Of a stretch of DNA of 42,660 nt, positions 27,806 through 36,996 are shown one piece after another. Position 1 is the first letter of the stretch; each line of letters starts with the position of its first letter. Made by a program: the position numbers and the translations under genes. Source of the DNA: a virus. Location: positions 1 to 42,660 of the IMG/VR virus record IMGVR_UViG_3300032770_000044; one strand, given 5' to 3'. The notes beneath the pieces are model-generated. The model ran no database searches. It had not been told where the DNA came from and worked only from the letters and a program-made list of their open reading frames with translations.

Positions 27806-29540
27806 GTCTCAACGACGCCGTATTAGTGAAGGCTGCGTCAGTGAGAGCATTGCCCGCGCTATCAACTATTGATACTGCTGTGTTTCCGCCAACTATTTGT
27901 GCAAAGACGATGCCGGAAGTTGGTGTGACGCCCGGCGCAAATCCAGTCAGATACCATCTAACCACGCCGGAGTTTATTGGAGTTATCGGCAGGCTTTCTA
28001 TGGTAGCTGCTCCACTTGCACTTCCTTTGCTTGACAAGTCCAACTGTATCTCGATAAAGACAATGTTGCCCCAAGTTGAATAATCGCCCAACTGATTGTT
28101 ATAGGTGATACCAGTAGTGGCTCCTCCAAACTTGAGCGCCGGAGACCATGAAGTTCTTGCGGTATGATTATAGGTAGCGGCCGATCCCAATCCAAGGTTT
28201 GATCGCGCGGTTGAAGCGCTGTTCAAGTCGGAAAGATTATTGGCCGCGAGAAGCGTGTCGGTCCACTTATGAACTGTGCTACCGCCATCGAATGACAGGC
28301 CCGAAGTCGTGAACCGGCCTATTTCCGTTCCGGCCGATGAGAAGGCCACGCCGCCGGATATTTTCCACATGCCGGTGCCGGTCTGAGACGAGAAAGAATA
28401 CGAAGGCGCGCTGACCGATCCATCCGGCCCTATGGTTGGAACGGCTGTAGTAATGTCGCTTCCATCCAATAGGATTTGACGAGTTCCTGCGACTGCTATC
28501 GACACGCTGCCGGAGCCGCCATAAAGCCCCGTTCCCGCCGTACCGAAATTGTAGCTAGTTGCGGATGCCGAGCCGCCGTTGCCGGTCGAGACAGGAACAG
28601 AAAAGCTGGCTATGCTGCCAGTGAACTCCGCGATCTTGGAGCCGCCTGCGGCGAATGCGAAATCGTTCGACCCGACGCGGTATATGCCGGTGTCAGTGTC
28701 GGCGGAGAATGTCATCGCCGGAGTACCGACAAGTCCGTCTGGCAGGTAGAGCGGCTGCGTCACAGCAACCGACGCAGTTCCAATATCAACAAGCTTCGTA
28801 CCATTGACGGCCAAGCCTATCTCGTTAGTGCCGATGTGGTATAGACCGCAGTCGGTGTCGCCCGTGAAGTTGACGGCTGGAGTTCCAACCGTGCCGGCTG
28901 CGACAGTGACGCTGGTCAGGGACGGCGTGGCCGTGAACACCGGATCGGAGGACGAGCCTTGGCTCTGAAGGACGGAGATGGAATTGCTGACCGGCCCGGC
29001 TACCGCTACGTTGCCTGTGCCTTCACCAATCATGACACCATGCGCCGTGATCGTGGACAAGCCTGTGCCGCCAACTGAAGGCGTCGCCGTGCTTAGCACT
29101 GCCAAGGAGCCGAGCCCGAGGTTGGTGCGCGCCGAGCTTGCGCTAGCCACGTCGCTCAGGTTGTTTTGCGCAACGAGGAATTGGCTCTGCGACGGGATGA
29201 TATGGAAGCCGTCTTTGGGCGTCCACTCGACGGAAGCGCCCACGCCGATCGCCGCCTGGAATATGATGCGCGTGCTGCTGCCGTTGTAAAGCTGGATCGT
29301 CACTGTGGCCGAGACGGTATCGGAGTTGAACACCGACATATACTTGAGTTGGCGCAGGTATCCGCTGCCCGGCGACGCCACGACATCCACCGCCGTATTG
29401 TCGTTGGTTACGCCGTCCGCCGAAGCTCCGGTAGGCGTGGTCCCGCTATCGAACCACGATGCGGTCCATTGGAGCTGATTGGTCGTCACGGCGCCGCCAA
29501 GGACGACTTGCAACTTCTTGCTGGTGGTGTCTAACAACAT
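27783..29540 (-). CDS. Tail fibre with repeated beta modules, 585 aa
   Basis: Residues about 125-175 and 435-455 contain Asn-Asn-Leu-Ser-Asp and Ser-Ala-Arg-Thr-Asn-Leu-Gly-Leu-Gly-Ser, a frequent tail-fibre motif. Between them are at least four repeats of about 40-50 residues (Gly-Thr-Pro-Ala, Phe-x-x-Asp-Thr-x-Cys/Thr-Gly-Leu/Ile-Tyr, Gly-x-Asn, Val-Asn/Ala-Gly-Thr/Ser-Lys). The C-terminus ends in a jelly-roll-like segment. It is the last structural gene and probably the distal receptor-binding fibre. ATG at 29538-29540. Confidence 0.78.
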   Translation of the reverse strand: MLLDTTSKKLQVVLGGAVTTNQLQWTASWFDSGTTPTGASADGVTNDNTAVDVVASPGSGYLRQLKYMSVFNSDTVSATVTIQLYNGSSTRIIFQAAIGVGASVEWTPKDGFHIIPSQSQFLVAQNNLSDVASASSARTNLGLGSLAVLSTATPSVGGTGLSTITAHGVMIGEGTGNVAVAGPVSNSISVLQSQGSSSDPVFTATPSLTSVTVAAGTVGTPAVNFTGDTDCGLYHIGTNEIGLAVNGTKLVDIGTASVAVTQPLYLPDGLVGTPAMTFSADTDTGIYRVGSNDFAFAAGGSKIAEFTGSIASFSVPVSTGNGGSASATSYNFGTAGTGLYGGSGSVSIAVAGTRQILLDGSDITTAVPTIGPDGSVSAPSYSFSSQTGTGMWKISGGVAFSSAGTEIGRFTTSGLSFDGGSTVHKWTDTLLAANNLSDLNSASTARSNLGLGSAATYNHTARTSWSPALKFGGATTGITYNNQLGDYSTWGNIVFIEIQLDLSSKGSASGAATIESLPITPINSGVVRWYLTGFAPGVTPTSGIVFAQIVGGNTAVSIVDSAGNALTDAAFTNTASLRLTGWYSQ

Positions 29541-29552
29541 GACTTTAGTTCC

Positions 29553-30515
29553 TTACTGGAAATCCCATTCGACGGCAAACCAAGTGGCACCACTAGTCCA
29601 TGATACACTATCGCCATTGCTCGGTGAAGTGCTATCTATATACCCGCGGGCGCTGGCGGTTAATGACCCCCATTGACCGGGGAACGGCGGCGCTCCTGTT
29701 CCCGTATTCGCTACCAAGTGATTGACCGCGGTAGTCGTGCTGTCCGTTCTCGACACGCCGACATACCAGTTATCGGCGCTATTCATCTGAACGCCGCTAT
29801 CGAATGTGAACCATATGAACTGAGTGCCGGACCCAGAGAAGGAATAAGTATTGTCGGAGAGCGTAGCTCCTGCCGTCAATGTAATGCCGGAAGTTCCCGA
29901 GCCGGACATTGGCGCAAGAACGCCGACGTAAGTTTCCCCACTGCCTGCCGCCGTGATCCAGAAGCCTATGCCGTAGACGATGATGTCTGCGCCGACAACG
30001 GCTCTGGTCCCCTTGGTAGCATGGGAACTGCCGTCCGCCGTCAAGGTCGACGGGCCGCCCGTGCTGCCGGTCTTGTGGTTGGTGCCTCCACCACCACCAC
30101 CCCCGCCTCCGCTGCCCCCGGTTAGGTCGAGCGGCCAGCGGTCCATGATCTTGTCCAGGCCGGGCGGAGACGATCCGCCGCTAGCATCCGCCCATGACGG
30201 GTCTGCCGCCGCGCCGCCGGTCGTCAATACTTGGCCCGATGTTCCAGGCGCCAATGCTTCCCAAGCAGATGCGCCGCGATACAAAATGTCGCCCTGCGTT
30301 GCATCTATCTTGTCGAGTATCCCGCTCGCGCCGCCTAGCTTGGCCAAGATGGCGGGAGCGTTTACACTCTGCCCGGCCTGGGCTATCACGCTGTCTATCT
30401 CGACAAGCTGGACCGAACCCTCGCCGCTGTCCGTGCGCCCGAGCAAATAGCCGCCGGGCACCGTCCCTCGGATGCCTCGCACAACTCTATTGGCTATGGT
30501 CTTGATGAGGTTCAT
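29553..30515 (-). CDS. Tail appendage/adhesin with poly-Gly linker, 320 aa
   Basis: Residues 1-120 hold short strands and the tail-fibre-type Gly-Asp-Ile-Leu-Tyr-Arg-Gly segment followed by Gly-Gln-Val-Leu. A Gly-Gly-Ser-Gly9 linker (about 134-145) separates a C-terminal beta domain with aromatic strands (Phe-Trp-Ile-Thr, Ile-Trp-Phe-Thr-Phe, Trp-Tyr-Val-Gly-Val). The linker suggests an exposed, mobile binding domain. ATG at 30513-30515 overlaps the upstream stop. Confidence 0.7.
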   Translation of the reverse strand: MNLIKTIANRVVRGIRGTVPGGYLLGRTDSGEGSVQLVEIDSVIAQAGQSVNAPAILAKLGGASGILDKIDATQGDILYRGASAWEALAPGTSGQVLTTGGAAADPSWADASGGSSPPGLDKIMDRWPLDLTGGSGGGGGGGGGTNHKTGSTGGPSTLTADGSSHATKGTRAVVGADIIVYGIGFWITAAGSGETYVGVLAPMSGSGTSGITLTAGATLSDNTYSFSGSGTQFIWFTFDSGVQMNSADNWYVGVSRTDSTTTAVNHLVANTGTGAPPFPGQWGSLTASARGYIDSTSPSNGDSVSWTSGATWFAVEWDFQ

Positions 30516-33031
30516 TGCTGCCTATGATCGAGGAAGTATGGGGCGCCGTTGTTGCGCGCGTTGGTGTCTATGCGGTCCATATAGCCGGGGTTGAGCGCCT
30601 CGGCCACTTGGGCCTTGATGAGATAGTCCGTGGCCCAGCGGGTATACCAAAGGTTCTGCATCGGTAGGCTGCCGTAAAAGGCCTTCCAAGCGTCCTGGGC
30701 GGCTTTATCGCCTTTGCCATGGTACAGGTCCAAGAACGGCGTGATGTAGTTATGGGCCGTCTCGGCGGTCGGGCCGAGGGCGCTTGCAATCATATCGTTG
30801 GCGGACGTGTGTTGACCGATCTGTTGGTCCATTACGCTGCCATAGAAGCCCAGCGCACCACTGGAGAGAAATAGCTGCCCTGCGTATGCCGCGGCGGCTT
30901 CCGGGCTCTGTGGGACCTCCGGCTGCTGCCCGCGGGACGCTGAGGCTAAAGCGTTGGCAATAGCCTTCCAGGTCATGGCGCCTGCCACAAGTCCTGCCGT
31001 GCCTGCCGCCGCGCTCTTGCCTGCCGGGCCGGATAGGGTAGCCGCCTTGCTCAGCGCCTCGGCCAAGGACATCCGGTCGGCGGTATAGCCATAAAGCTCG
31101 CGCGCCGCGTGCTGCTTCAGGAACGTGTTCAAGAAGCCGCGGAAGAGGAATGTCTGGCGCATTATCTCGCCGCCGATGGTGCCCTGCATGGCACGCGGGA
31201 CTTGGCCGCCAGATGCGATACCATAGGAGAGCGAGGACGAGGCGGCTACCTCGTGGAAGAAGTTGCCGAGCTTGTCGGCCAGGTTCTTGTCGGCGACGTT
31301 GGCCGGCATCAGATACGTGCCTTCGCCGATCGTGGACGGCTCTGAGGCGCGGATCGTGTCCCAGCCATTGGCGTCGATGCCGAACTTCATCAGGCCGTCC
31401 CTGAGCCCCGGCGGGATTTCGTCGTAGGCTTTGCCTGCATATTGGGCAACGCGCGTGCCGAGCATCTTCACGGCGGAATAGCGCAAGGCGTTCCAGTGCC
31501 GCTCGGCCAAGCCAAGCTTAGTCGTCAAGCCTGCCATCTTGGCCATGAAGCCGGACGGGCTGTCGGCGTGGATCAGGGGCTCGTACAGGCCCTCCAGTCC
31601 AGCGCGGCCTTCCGCGGCTACGAGGCGCTTGTCCTCGCCGAAGCCGGTTGCCATGTGTTCGACCTGCGATGCCGCCATCTGCGCCGTGTTGGCGAGGAAC
31701 TCCTGGCCCGAACGCGAGCCATAGAAGTTAAGGATGGAGGCGGCGGCATTCAAGTCCGGCATGCCATTGATGGCAGTCGAGCCAAGCATCGCCGCGCGCT
31801 GCATGTTCATGATGCCGGTGCTGATCTGCGCCAAGTGATAGTTGCCGTGGAACGCACCTTGGCCGCTGATGCTCGGATACCATTCGCTCTTGGCTTTGGC
31901 TACGGCTTTGTCGAAGGCGCGAAGCTGATCTGAGTTGCCTCCCAGTAATTCCGAGCGTATTCGCCCGAATACTTTGTCAACATTGTTTGCTCCCGATATA
32001 CCAATTCGGCTGGAGATAGCGAGGTCTCGGGCACCGCGGTTAAGCTGAGATGATACGGTATCATGAATTGTTCCGTTGCCGGCGCCAAAGCGCCTGAGCT
32101 GATCGTACTCGGCTTCGGGGGATTTGAGTACAATAGTGCGGGACTTGTCATAGCGTCTCCCTAAGTTGGCCAATGATCCGCGGGCAATGTCGGCTTCGTC
32201 GTAGCCGTCATGCTTGCCGGTCGAGAACTCGTTGAACTGCTTGTTGATCCACTTGTCGCGGTCGCCCGGCGTCATGTCGGGGAACGTCTTGTCGAGGTCC
32301 ACGTTGTCGTACATCCAGCGCCGGAAGGCGTCGGCGGAAGGCTTGCTGCGGAAGTCGCCGCCTGCCTTGGCCACCTTGTACATGTCCCATGTCCGCGCGC
32401 CGGAATAGCCCTTGCGCTTGGCGGTCCAGCCGCCGGCAGCGTTCCGGTCATCCACGAGAAGGTCCATATGCTTCTTGTTGATGTCGTAAATCTTCTTGGC
32501 GGAAGGATTGAACTGCGACGTATCCTGGCCGTTCTGCTCGGCGTACTCGATGCGCTTTATCTCCTGGTCGTGAATGCCGGACTTGGAAAGCTCTAAGAGA
32601 CCCTCCTTGTCGAGCTCGTGGCCCCACGCGGAGATGCGCGCCGCCTTCTGGGATGCAACGGCAGCGGCCAAACTGTCCTTGGCGCCCTGCCGCGCCGTGT
32701 TGACGCCGACATGCAGCGCCTCGACGTAGCCAGCCGGATTGTCCTTCCAGTGGTTCTGGTAGTCGTTGTAGAGCTTCTGGCGCTGGAGCACACCGTTGAC
32801 GGCTGTGCGGAGCTGGATCATACGCTCGCGTTTCACGTCGTCGGCATGCTCGTTGAGGATTTCCTCCAGCGCCGCATTCGGGTCTCGGCCATTGCGCTCG
32901 GCTTTCTGGATGCGCTTCAGGATCGGCCCAACGCGCTGCTCCAGCGCCTCCTTCTCTTCTTGCGTAAGAGGGTTGGTCTCGTCACGGCTAAGAGCCTTGG
33001 CTATCGAGCTAATGCAATCGTTCCAACTCAT
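30512..33031 (-). CDS. Large internal virion/DNA-ejection protein, 839 aa
   Basis: A large, mostly helical protein with two hydrophobic Ala/Gly-rich regions near the C-terminal third (Gly-Thr-Ala-Gly-Leu-Val-Ala-Gly-Ala-Met-Thr-Trp, and Gly-Ala-Leu-Gly-Phe-Tyr-Gly), few Cys and many Asp, Lys and Gln. The size and position after the other internal proteins resemble T7 gp16, which spans the envelope during ejection, but I see no transglycosylase here. It overlaps both neighbours by ATGA. Confidence 0.72.
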   Translation of the reverse strand: MSWNDCISSIAKALSRDETNPLTQEEKEALEQRVGPILKRIQKAERNGRDPNAALEEILNEHADDVKRERMIQLRTAVNGVLQRQKLYNDYQNHWKDNPAGYVEALHVGVNTARQGAKDSLAAAVASQKAARISAWGHELDKEGLLELSKSGIHDQEIKRIEYAEQNGQDTSQFNPSAKKIYDINKKHMDLLVDDRNAAGGWTAKRKGYSGARTWDMYKVAKAGGDFRSKPSADAFRRWMYDNVDLDKTFPDMTPGDRDKWINKQFNEFSTGKHDGYDEADIARGSLANLGRRYDKSRTIVLKSPEAEYDQLRRFGAGNGTIHDTVSSQLNRGARDLAISSRIGISGANNVDKVFGRIRSELLGGNSDQLRAFDKAVAKAKSEWYPSISGQGAFHGNYHLAQISTGIMNMQRAAMLGSTAINGMPDLNAAASILNFYGSRSGQEFLANTAQMAASQVEHMATGFGEDKRLVAAEGRAGLEGLYEPLIHADSPSGFMAKMAGLTTKLGLAERHWNALRYSAVKMLGTRVAQYAGKAYDEIPPGLRDGLMKFGIDANGWDTIRASEPSTIGEGTYLMPANVADKNLADKLGNFFHEVAASSSLSYGIASGGQVPRAMQGTIGGEIMRQTFLFRGFLNTFLKQHAARELYGYTADRMSLAEALSKAATLSGPAGKSAAAGTAGLVAGAMTWKAIANALASASRGQQPEVPQSPEAAAAYAGQLFLSSGALGFYGSVMDQQIGQHTSANDMIASALGPTAETAHNYITPFLDLYHGKGDKAAQDAWKAFYGSLPMQNLWYTRWATDYLIKAQVAEALNPGYMDRIDTNARNNGAPYFLDHRQQ

Positions 33032-34152
33032 TGCGGTCCACCGTTAACTCTTGCGCACTGTACGCCCTGTTCGAGCGCCTGAAGAAAGCCCTCGTCTTCC
33101 TTCTTGCCTTCGTCTACCTGCGCCATGGCGGCCTTCAACTGATCCGTGCCGCCTTCGACATGGGTCAATTGCTCGTGAGCCGCGGCGATGTCAGCCTGCG
33201 TCAGCTTCGTCAGTTCTTCCTGTGGCTCGACTTCCGGCTTTACTCCCTGCGCTCTGGCCAAGACAGGCTCGGCGTCGCGCGGCGCCGGGCGCTCCTGGGC
33301 GAATTGCTGCATCAGGTATTGATCCCGCTCGGTAGGTTCCGCGGGCGTTCCGACTGCCCTGTTGGCCAAATCCTCGCCGGTCTCCAGCGCAGCCGCGTTC
33401 AAGCCCCGCGTGGGCGCGTTGGTGAGCTGGCCAATGTCTACCGGCCGATCGTCGGCAAGCTGCGCTAGCGCCACGCTCCGCGCCCTCATGCGCCCCAAGA
33501 TGCCGCCGGCAGCGCCGCCGAGCGCACCCAGCCCGACGCCGAGCGCCGCGCCTGCCATAGCATCCGAGAACTTGTAGTCGTCGCCATTGTACTGAGCCAA
33601 GCCATAGGCAGCCGCCTGAAGCGGCACAGCCGCCTTTGCCGCTTCCACGCCTCCTTGTACCGCGCCTTTGATAACGCCTCCTTGTACCGCGCCTTTGATA
33701 ACGCCTTCCCCGGCGCCCGCAGCGGTCCCTGCGCCCGCCAAGAGATATGTCGAAGGATCGCCGATGAGCTGGTACATGAACTGGTCCAGCCCGCTCAAGC
33801 CACCCTTCTGGATGGCTTCCGCGCGCTGCTGATTGGCGTGCTGGTGGTCAATCTCGTATTGCAACGCATCGCCCGCTATGCCGTCCTTGCCGACCTGGAG
33901 GTTTACGCCGTCCATCTTGGCGAAGTCCTGGGCATCGGATTGCGACAGCCAAGTGTTCGTGCCGGTGTGCGGGCGCAGATAGTTGGCCGACAGGATTTCT
34001 CCGGTGCGGAAGATATTGCCGGCGATGTTCTGGAAGCCTTGCTCGACTGCGGCTCCGGCGCCCGCGCGGTATTCCTCCAGCGAGGGTTGCTCCTCGTTAG
34101 GGTCCGTGACCGGGGTATCCTGCTCGCCAGGGATAGAGGTGAAGATCGGCAT
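33028..34152 (-). CDS. Internal virion protein with 9-residue duplication, 374 aa
   Basis: An Ala/Gly/Gln-rich protein with a hydrophobic Gly/Ala segment near residues 195-220 (Ala-Gly-Ala-Ala-Leu-Gly-Val-Gly-Leu-Gly-Ala-Leu-Gly-Gly) that may insert in a membrane. Residues about 150-168 repeat Val-Ile-Lys-Gly-Ala-Val-Gln-Gly-Gly. The remainder is helical and charged. It lies between two other internal virion genes. ATG at 34150-34152 overlaps the upstream stop (TAATG). Confidence 0.65.
   Translation of the reverse strand: MPIFTSIPGEQDTPVTDPNEEQPSLEEYRAGAGAAVEQGFQNIAGNIFRTGEILSANYLRPHTGTNTWLSQSDAQDFAKMDGVNLQVGKDGIAGDALQYEIDHQHANQQRAEAIQKGGLSGLDQFMYQLIGDPSTYLLAGAGTAAGAGEGVIKGAVQGGVIKGAVQGGVEAAKAAVPLQAAAYGLAQYNGDDYKFSDAMAGAALGVGLGALGGAAGGILGRMRARSVALAQLADDRPVDIGQLTNAPTRGLNAAALETGEDLANRAVGTPAEPTERDQYLMQQFAQERPAPRDAEPVLARAQGVKPEVEPQEELTKLTQADIAAAHEQLTHVEGGTDQLKAAMAQVDEGKKEDEGFLQALEQGVQCARVNGGPQ
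33647..33706. repeat. 27-bp tandem duplication
   Basis: Two identical 27-bp copies (33647-33673 and 33674-33700) plus six bases of a third. It encodes the 9-residue duplication in the internal virion protein and, being a multiple of three, keeps the frame. Confidence 0.92.
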
Positions 34153-36554
34153 TACTGGTATCTCTTGGCCCGAGCCATGACGTGCTGGACGTAGTTGGGA
34201 TCGTCTCCGCCGTTGTAGGCAGCAAGCGCGGCGTTCCAGCTACCATACTTCGCCTTCAGCGCCGCCAGCCCGCGCATGGCGATATTGACGTTCGTCTGCG
34301 GGTCTTTCGGGTTCTCGCCAGGCTTGCTGTAGGTCTTGACGAAATCCTGCGTTAGCTGCCCGAGCCCGCCGATCTTGAGCTTGGGGTTGTTCGGGTTGAC
34401 GTTGAAGCCGCCACTCTCGAAGTCGATCTGGCCAAGGGCGATATGTTCCGGCACGCCGTTCTCCTTGGCTGCCGCACGCACCATGTCCTTCGGCTCGACC
34501 GGCGCGCTTAAGGGCACATTATCCGCCCTAATGTGCTCTTGAGGTGCAGGCTTTGTCGGCAGCGGTGCCTTGCCGAGCAATTGATCCCAGGTGCGCTCGA
34601 TTGGCTGCCCCTTGTTGTCGAACACTTGCCGCTTGGCGTCATCCACGAGGCGTAGGCCAGTGTCGCCGTTCGACGTGACCCAGAAGCCGTGCTCCTTCAC
34701 GCGCGAGGCATCCGCGTTGCTCAGGCCCTTGTCCGTCAGCCCTGCCTGGATCGCTTGCGCGCCTTTGATAACACCGTCACTGTCTATGCCGGTAGGAATG
34801 CGCATCGTGCCATGGAATGTATAGTTGCCGGAGATAGTGTCCTTCACGAGCTCGCGCACGTCGCTGCCGCTGAGGCCCTTGTACATGGCCAGCTTAGTCA
34901 AGGCATCCGCCTGTTGGTTGATGAATGTCTGACCGCCTGCGCCATCGGCAACCGTCGTGTTGGCTAACTTGCCGAGCGCAATACGCACCGCCTTCTCCGT
35001 ATTCTTCCGGCGCGTATCGACATCCGAGCCCCCCGGCGCGTTCTTCACATTGATGGCGTTGAGCATGTCGGTCGCCAAGCCGTGCTTGCCTTCGGCCGAC
35101 AGGTTAGCGGCAAACGCTATCTCCGGCGTCATCACTTTGTTCTTGCCTTGGCTCATCTCCGCCACTGCCTGTGGCCACTGGGTGCCGAACTTCTGCTGCC
35201 ACTGCCCGAGCGCACTCTGCGCCCGCTCGGCGCCGCCTTCCTGGTCTACGCCCTTCAAAGATTGACCGATATTTTGAGCGATAAATGATGGCACTACCTG
35301 TGGAGTTTTTTGAGGATTGACACGCAATTGCGCCGCCGTGCTCGCGCTCAGCGCAGCCTGGAAGTCCTCCGGCTTAGCATCTTCCGCAAGAGCCTTCTGC
35401 CACGCATCAGCGACGGCGGGATTGTTCTTGGCGACATAGGCACTGGGGTCCTTTTTGAAATCGGCAGTCCGCTTGTCAAGCGCTTTTTGTGCGGTATCGG
35501 CGGCTTTGGCTGCTGCCTCGAAATTAGGAGCAGAAGACAAGCCTTGATTAAGAGATTGGACATGCTTCGCTTGATCTTGGAGAGACCAGTCGTTCTTCCG
35601 GGCGAGCGTGTTCTCTTTGCCGACCGCATTGGCAACTTCCCACTTCGCGCCGAGTTCGGCCTTTTGAGCAGGAGTATTCCCAAGCGCCTCAGCATCTTCC
35701 TTGCTCCAGTTCCGGGTGCCGGAGAAGCCCGCAGCCATGCGGTCCATGTCGTCGGCGAATTGTACCCGGTCAACGCCGTTCTGCTGGTCCTGCTGCGTCT
35801 CGACTTTATTCTGCGCCCTTTCGGTGAGTTCCGCAAGTTGCTGGCCGGAGAGGTAGCCGAAGCCGGCATGGTCCTTCTGAAGCTCGGTCAACGCCTGCTG
35901 CGAGTTCTTGTCGATGCCGCCAAGGTAGGCCGAGTAGACCACCTTAGATGATGCTTCGCGGATCAGCTTCTCTTTAGCTGCGGAGCCCGCATTATGGCTA
36001 TCTGCCAGTGGGCCGATCGTGGATTGGATCAGATCGAGCTGGTGATGAAGCGATGCCGGGTCGCTGTAGGCCGCGGAACTTGCACTATCGGTCACTCCGG
36101 CGGCGGCATTGCTCACCGCGGCGGCGTCCATATTGGCTTGGTCGGCGGCAGTATGCTCGAACCACGTTGTGCTCAAAGAAGCGGCAGTGCGGCGCGCGGC
36201 ATCCTGGCCGGCCTGCGTCATATAGCCGTCAGTCGCCTTCTCAAGCGCCGGCTGGACTGTTTCCTCGTAGAACTTCTTGGCAACATTAGGGTCATTCGGG
36301 TCGGCATTCTGTTTGACCTGTTGCCATTGCGCATACAGGTCTTGGTTCATCTGGGCGGCATTCGTGGCGATCTTATTCGTCTCCGCCCGCGCGATATGCT
36401 GGTCAACGGCGTTGACGCCTTGGCGCAGAGCATTGCCGCCCTGCTGGATGGCTTCGGCTTCCGCGCGCCCGAGACGGAACATGGAATAGGCTGCGCCCTC
36501 GAACGGCTGGCCGCTCAGGTTCTCAGTGTTGTTATACTCTTCTATTTGTGGCAT
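34152..36554 (-). CDS. Internal virion protein with C-terminal lytic transglycosylase, 800 aa
   Basis: Residues 1-680 are helical, Gln/Ala/Asp rich, as in T7 gp15-type ejection proteins. Residues about 685-800 form an SLT-type transglycosylase: Asp-Phe-Glu-Ser-Gly-Gly (catalytic Glu), Gly-Leu-Gly-Gln-Leu-Thr, and Ala-Tyr-Asn-Gly-Gly. It would thin the cell wall during DNA entry. In T7 the transglycosylase sits at the N-terminus of gp16, so the arrangement differs. ATG at 36552-36554 has CGGAG upstream; the frame is open further but overlaps the previous gene. Confidence 0.82.
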   Translation of the reverse strand: MPQIEEYNNTENLSGQPFEGAAYSMFRLGRAEAEAIQQGGNALRQGVNAVDQHIARAETNKIATNAAQMNQDLYAQWQQVKQNADPNDPNVAKKFYEETVQPALEKATDGYMTQAGQDAARRTAASLSTTWFEHTAADQANMDAAAVSNAAAGVTDSASSAAYSDPASLHHQLDLIQSTIGPLADSHNAGSAAKEKLIREASSKVVYSAYLGGIDKNSQQALTELQKDHAGFGYLSGQQLAELTERAQNKVETQQDQQNGVDRVQFADDMDRMAAGFSGTRNWSKEDAEALGNTPAQKAELGAKWEVANAVGKENTLARKNDWSLQDQAKHVQSLNQGLSSAPNFEAAAKAADTAQKALDKRTADFKKDPSAYVAKNNPAVADAWQKALAEDAKPEDFQAALSASTAAQLRVNPQKTPQVVPSFIAQNIGQSLKGVDQEGGAERAQSALGQWQQKFGTQWPQAVAEMSQGKNKVMTPEIAFAANLSAEGKHGLATDMLNAINVKNAPGGSDVDTRRKNTEKAVRIALGKLANTTVADGAGGQTFINQQADALTKLAMYKGLSGSDVRELVKDTISGNYTFHGTMRIPTGIDSDGVIKGAQAIQAGLTDKGLSNADASRVKEHGFWVTSNGDTGLRLVDDAKRQVFDNKGQPIERTWDQLLGKAPLPTKPAPQEHIRADNVPLSAPVEPKDMVRAAAKENGVPEHIALGQIDFESGGFNVNPNNPKLKIGGLGQLTQDFVKTYSKPGENPKDPQTNVNIAMRGLAALKAKYGSWNAALAAYNGGDDPNYVQHVMARAKRYQ

Positions 36555-36555
36555 A

Positions 36556-36993
36556 TTATGCTCCGAATACCGCTCCTGCTGCGCTGACGACGCCGCCAAG
36601 CAGACCGCCCTTGCCTTTAGACTTGGACGCTGCGGCTTCCTGCTGCGCTTCGCCTGCTTGGCCAAGATAGGCCTGTTCTTGGATGCGCCCTTGCTGCTCG
36701 ACCATTGCCTTTGCCATTGACCCTTGCTGTGCGTTCGCTCTGAGAATATCTGCCGCGCTGCCGCTCGATGCCAGCCCGCTTGCGCCGATCTGCGCCTGCG
36801 CCGCGCCCTGCACTTGGTAAAACTGGCGCTGTTGTTGGATGGCCTTGAGCGCTGTCGCCTGCTGCGTGATCTGAGCGGCTTGCGTGTAATAGCCGGCCGC
36901 AGACTTGGCGCCTGCCGCTTCGGCGCTGCCCGAGAAGAAGTCGGTAACGCCGCCTATAAGATCGCCAGCCGCTCCGAAAAAATCTGCCGCCAT
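36556..36993 (-). CDS. Small internal virion protein (gp14-like), 145 aa
   Basis: The product has an N-terminal Gly/Ala hydrophobic segment, a central Gln/Ala helix with Ile-Gly-Ala-Ser-Gly-Leu-Ala-Ser-Ser-Gly-Ser-Ala, a frequent motif of podovirus internal virion proteins, and an Ala/Gly-rich C-terminal tail. It precedes the transglycosylase protein. It follows tail tubular B by three bases, as gp14 follows the tail genes in T7-like order. Confidence 0.68.
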   Translation of the reverse strand: MAADFFGAAGDLIGGVTDFFSGSAEAAGAKSAAGYYTQAAQITQQATALKAIQQQRQFYQVQGAAQAQIGASGLASSGSAADILRANAQQGSMAKAMVEQQGRIQEQAYLGQAGEAQQEAAASKSKGKGGLLGGVVSAAGAVFGA

Positions 36994-36996
36994 GGA

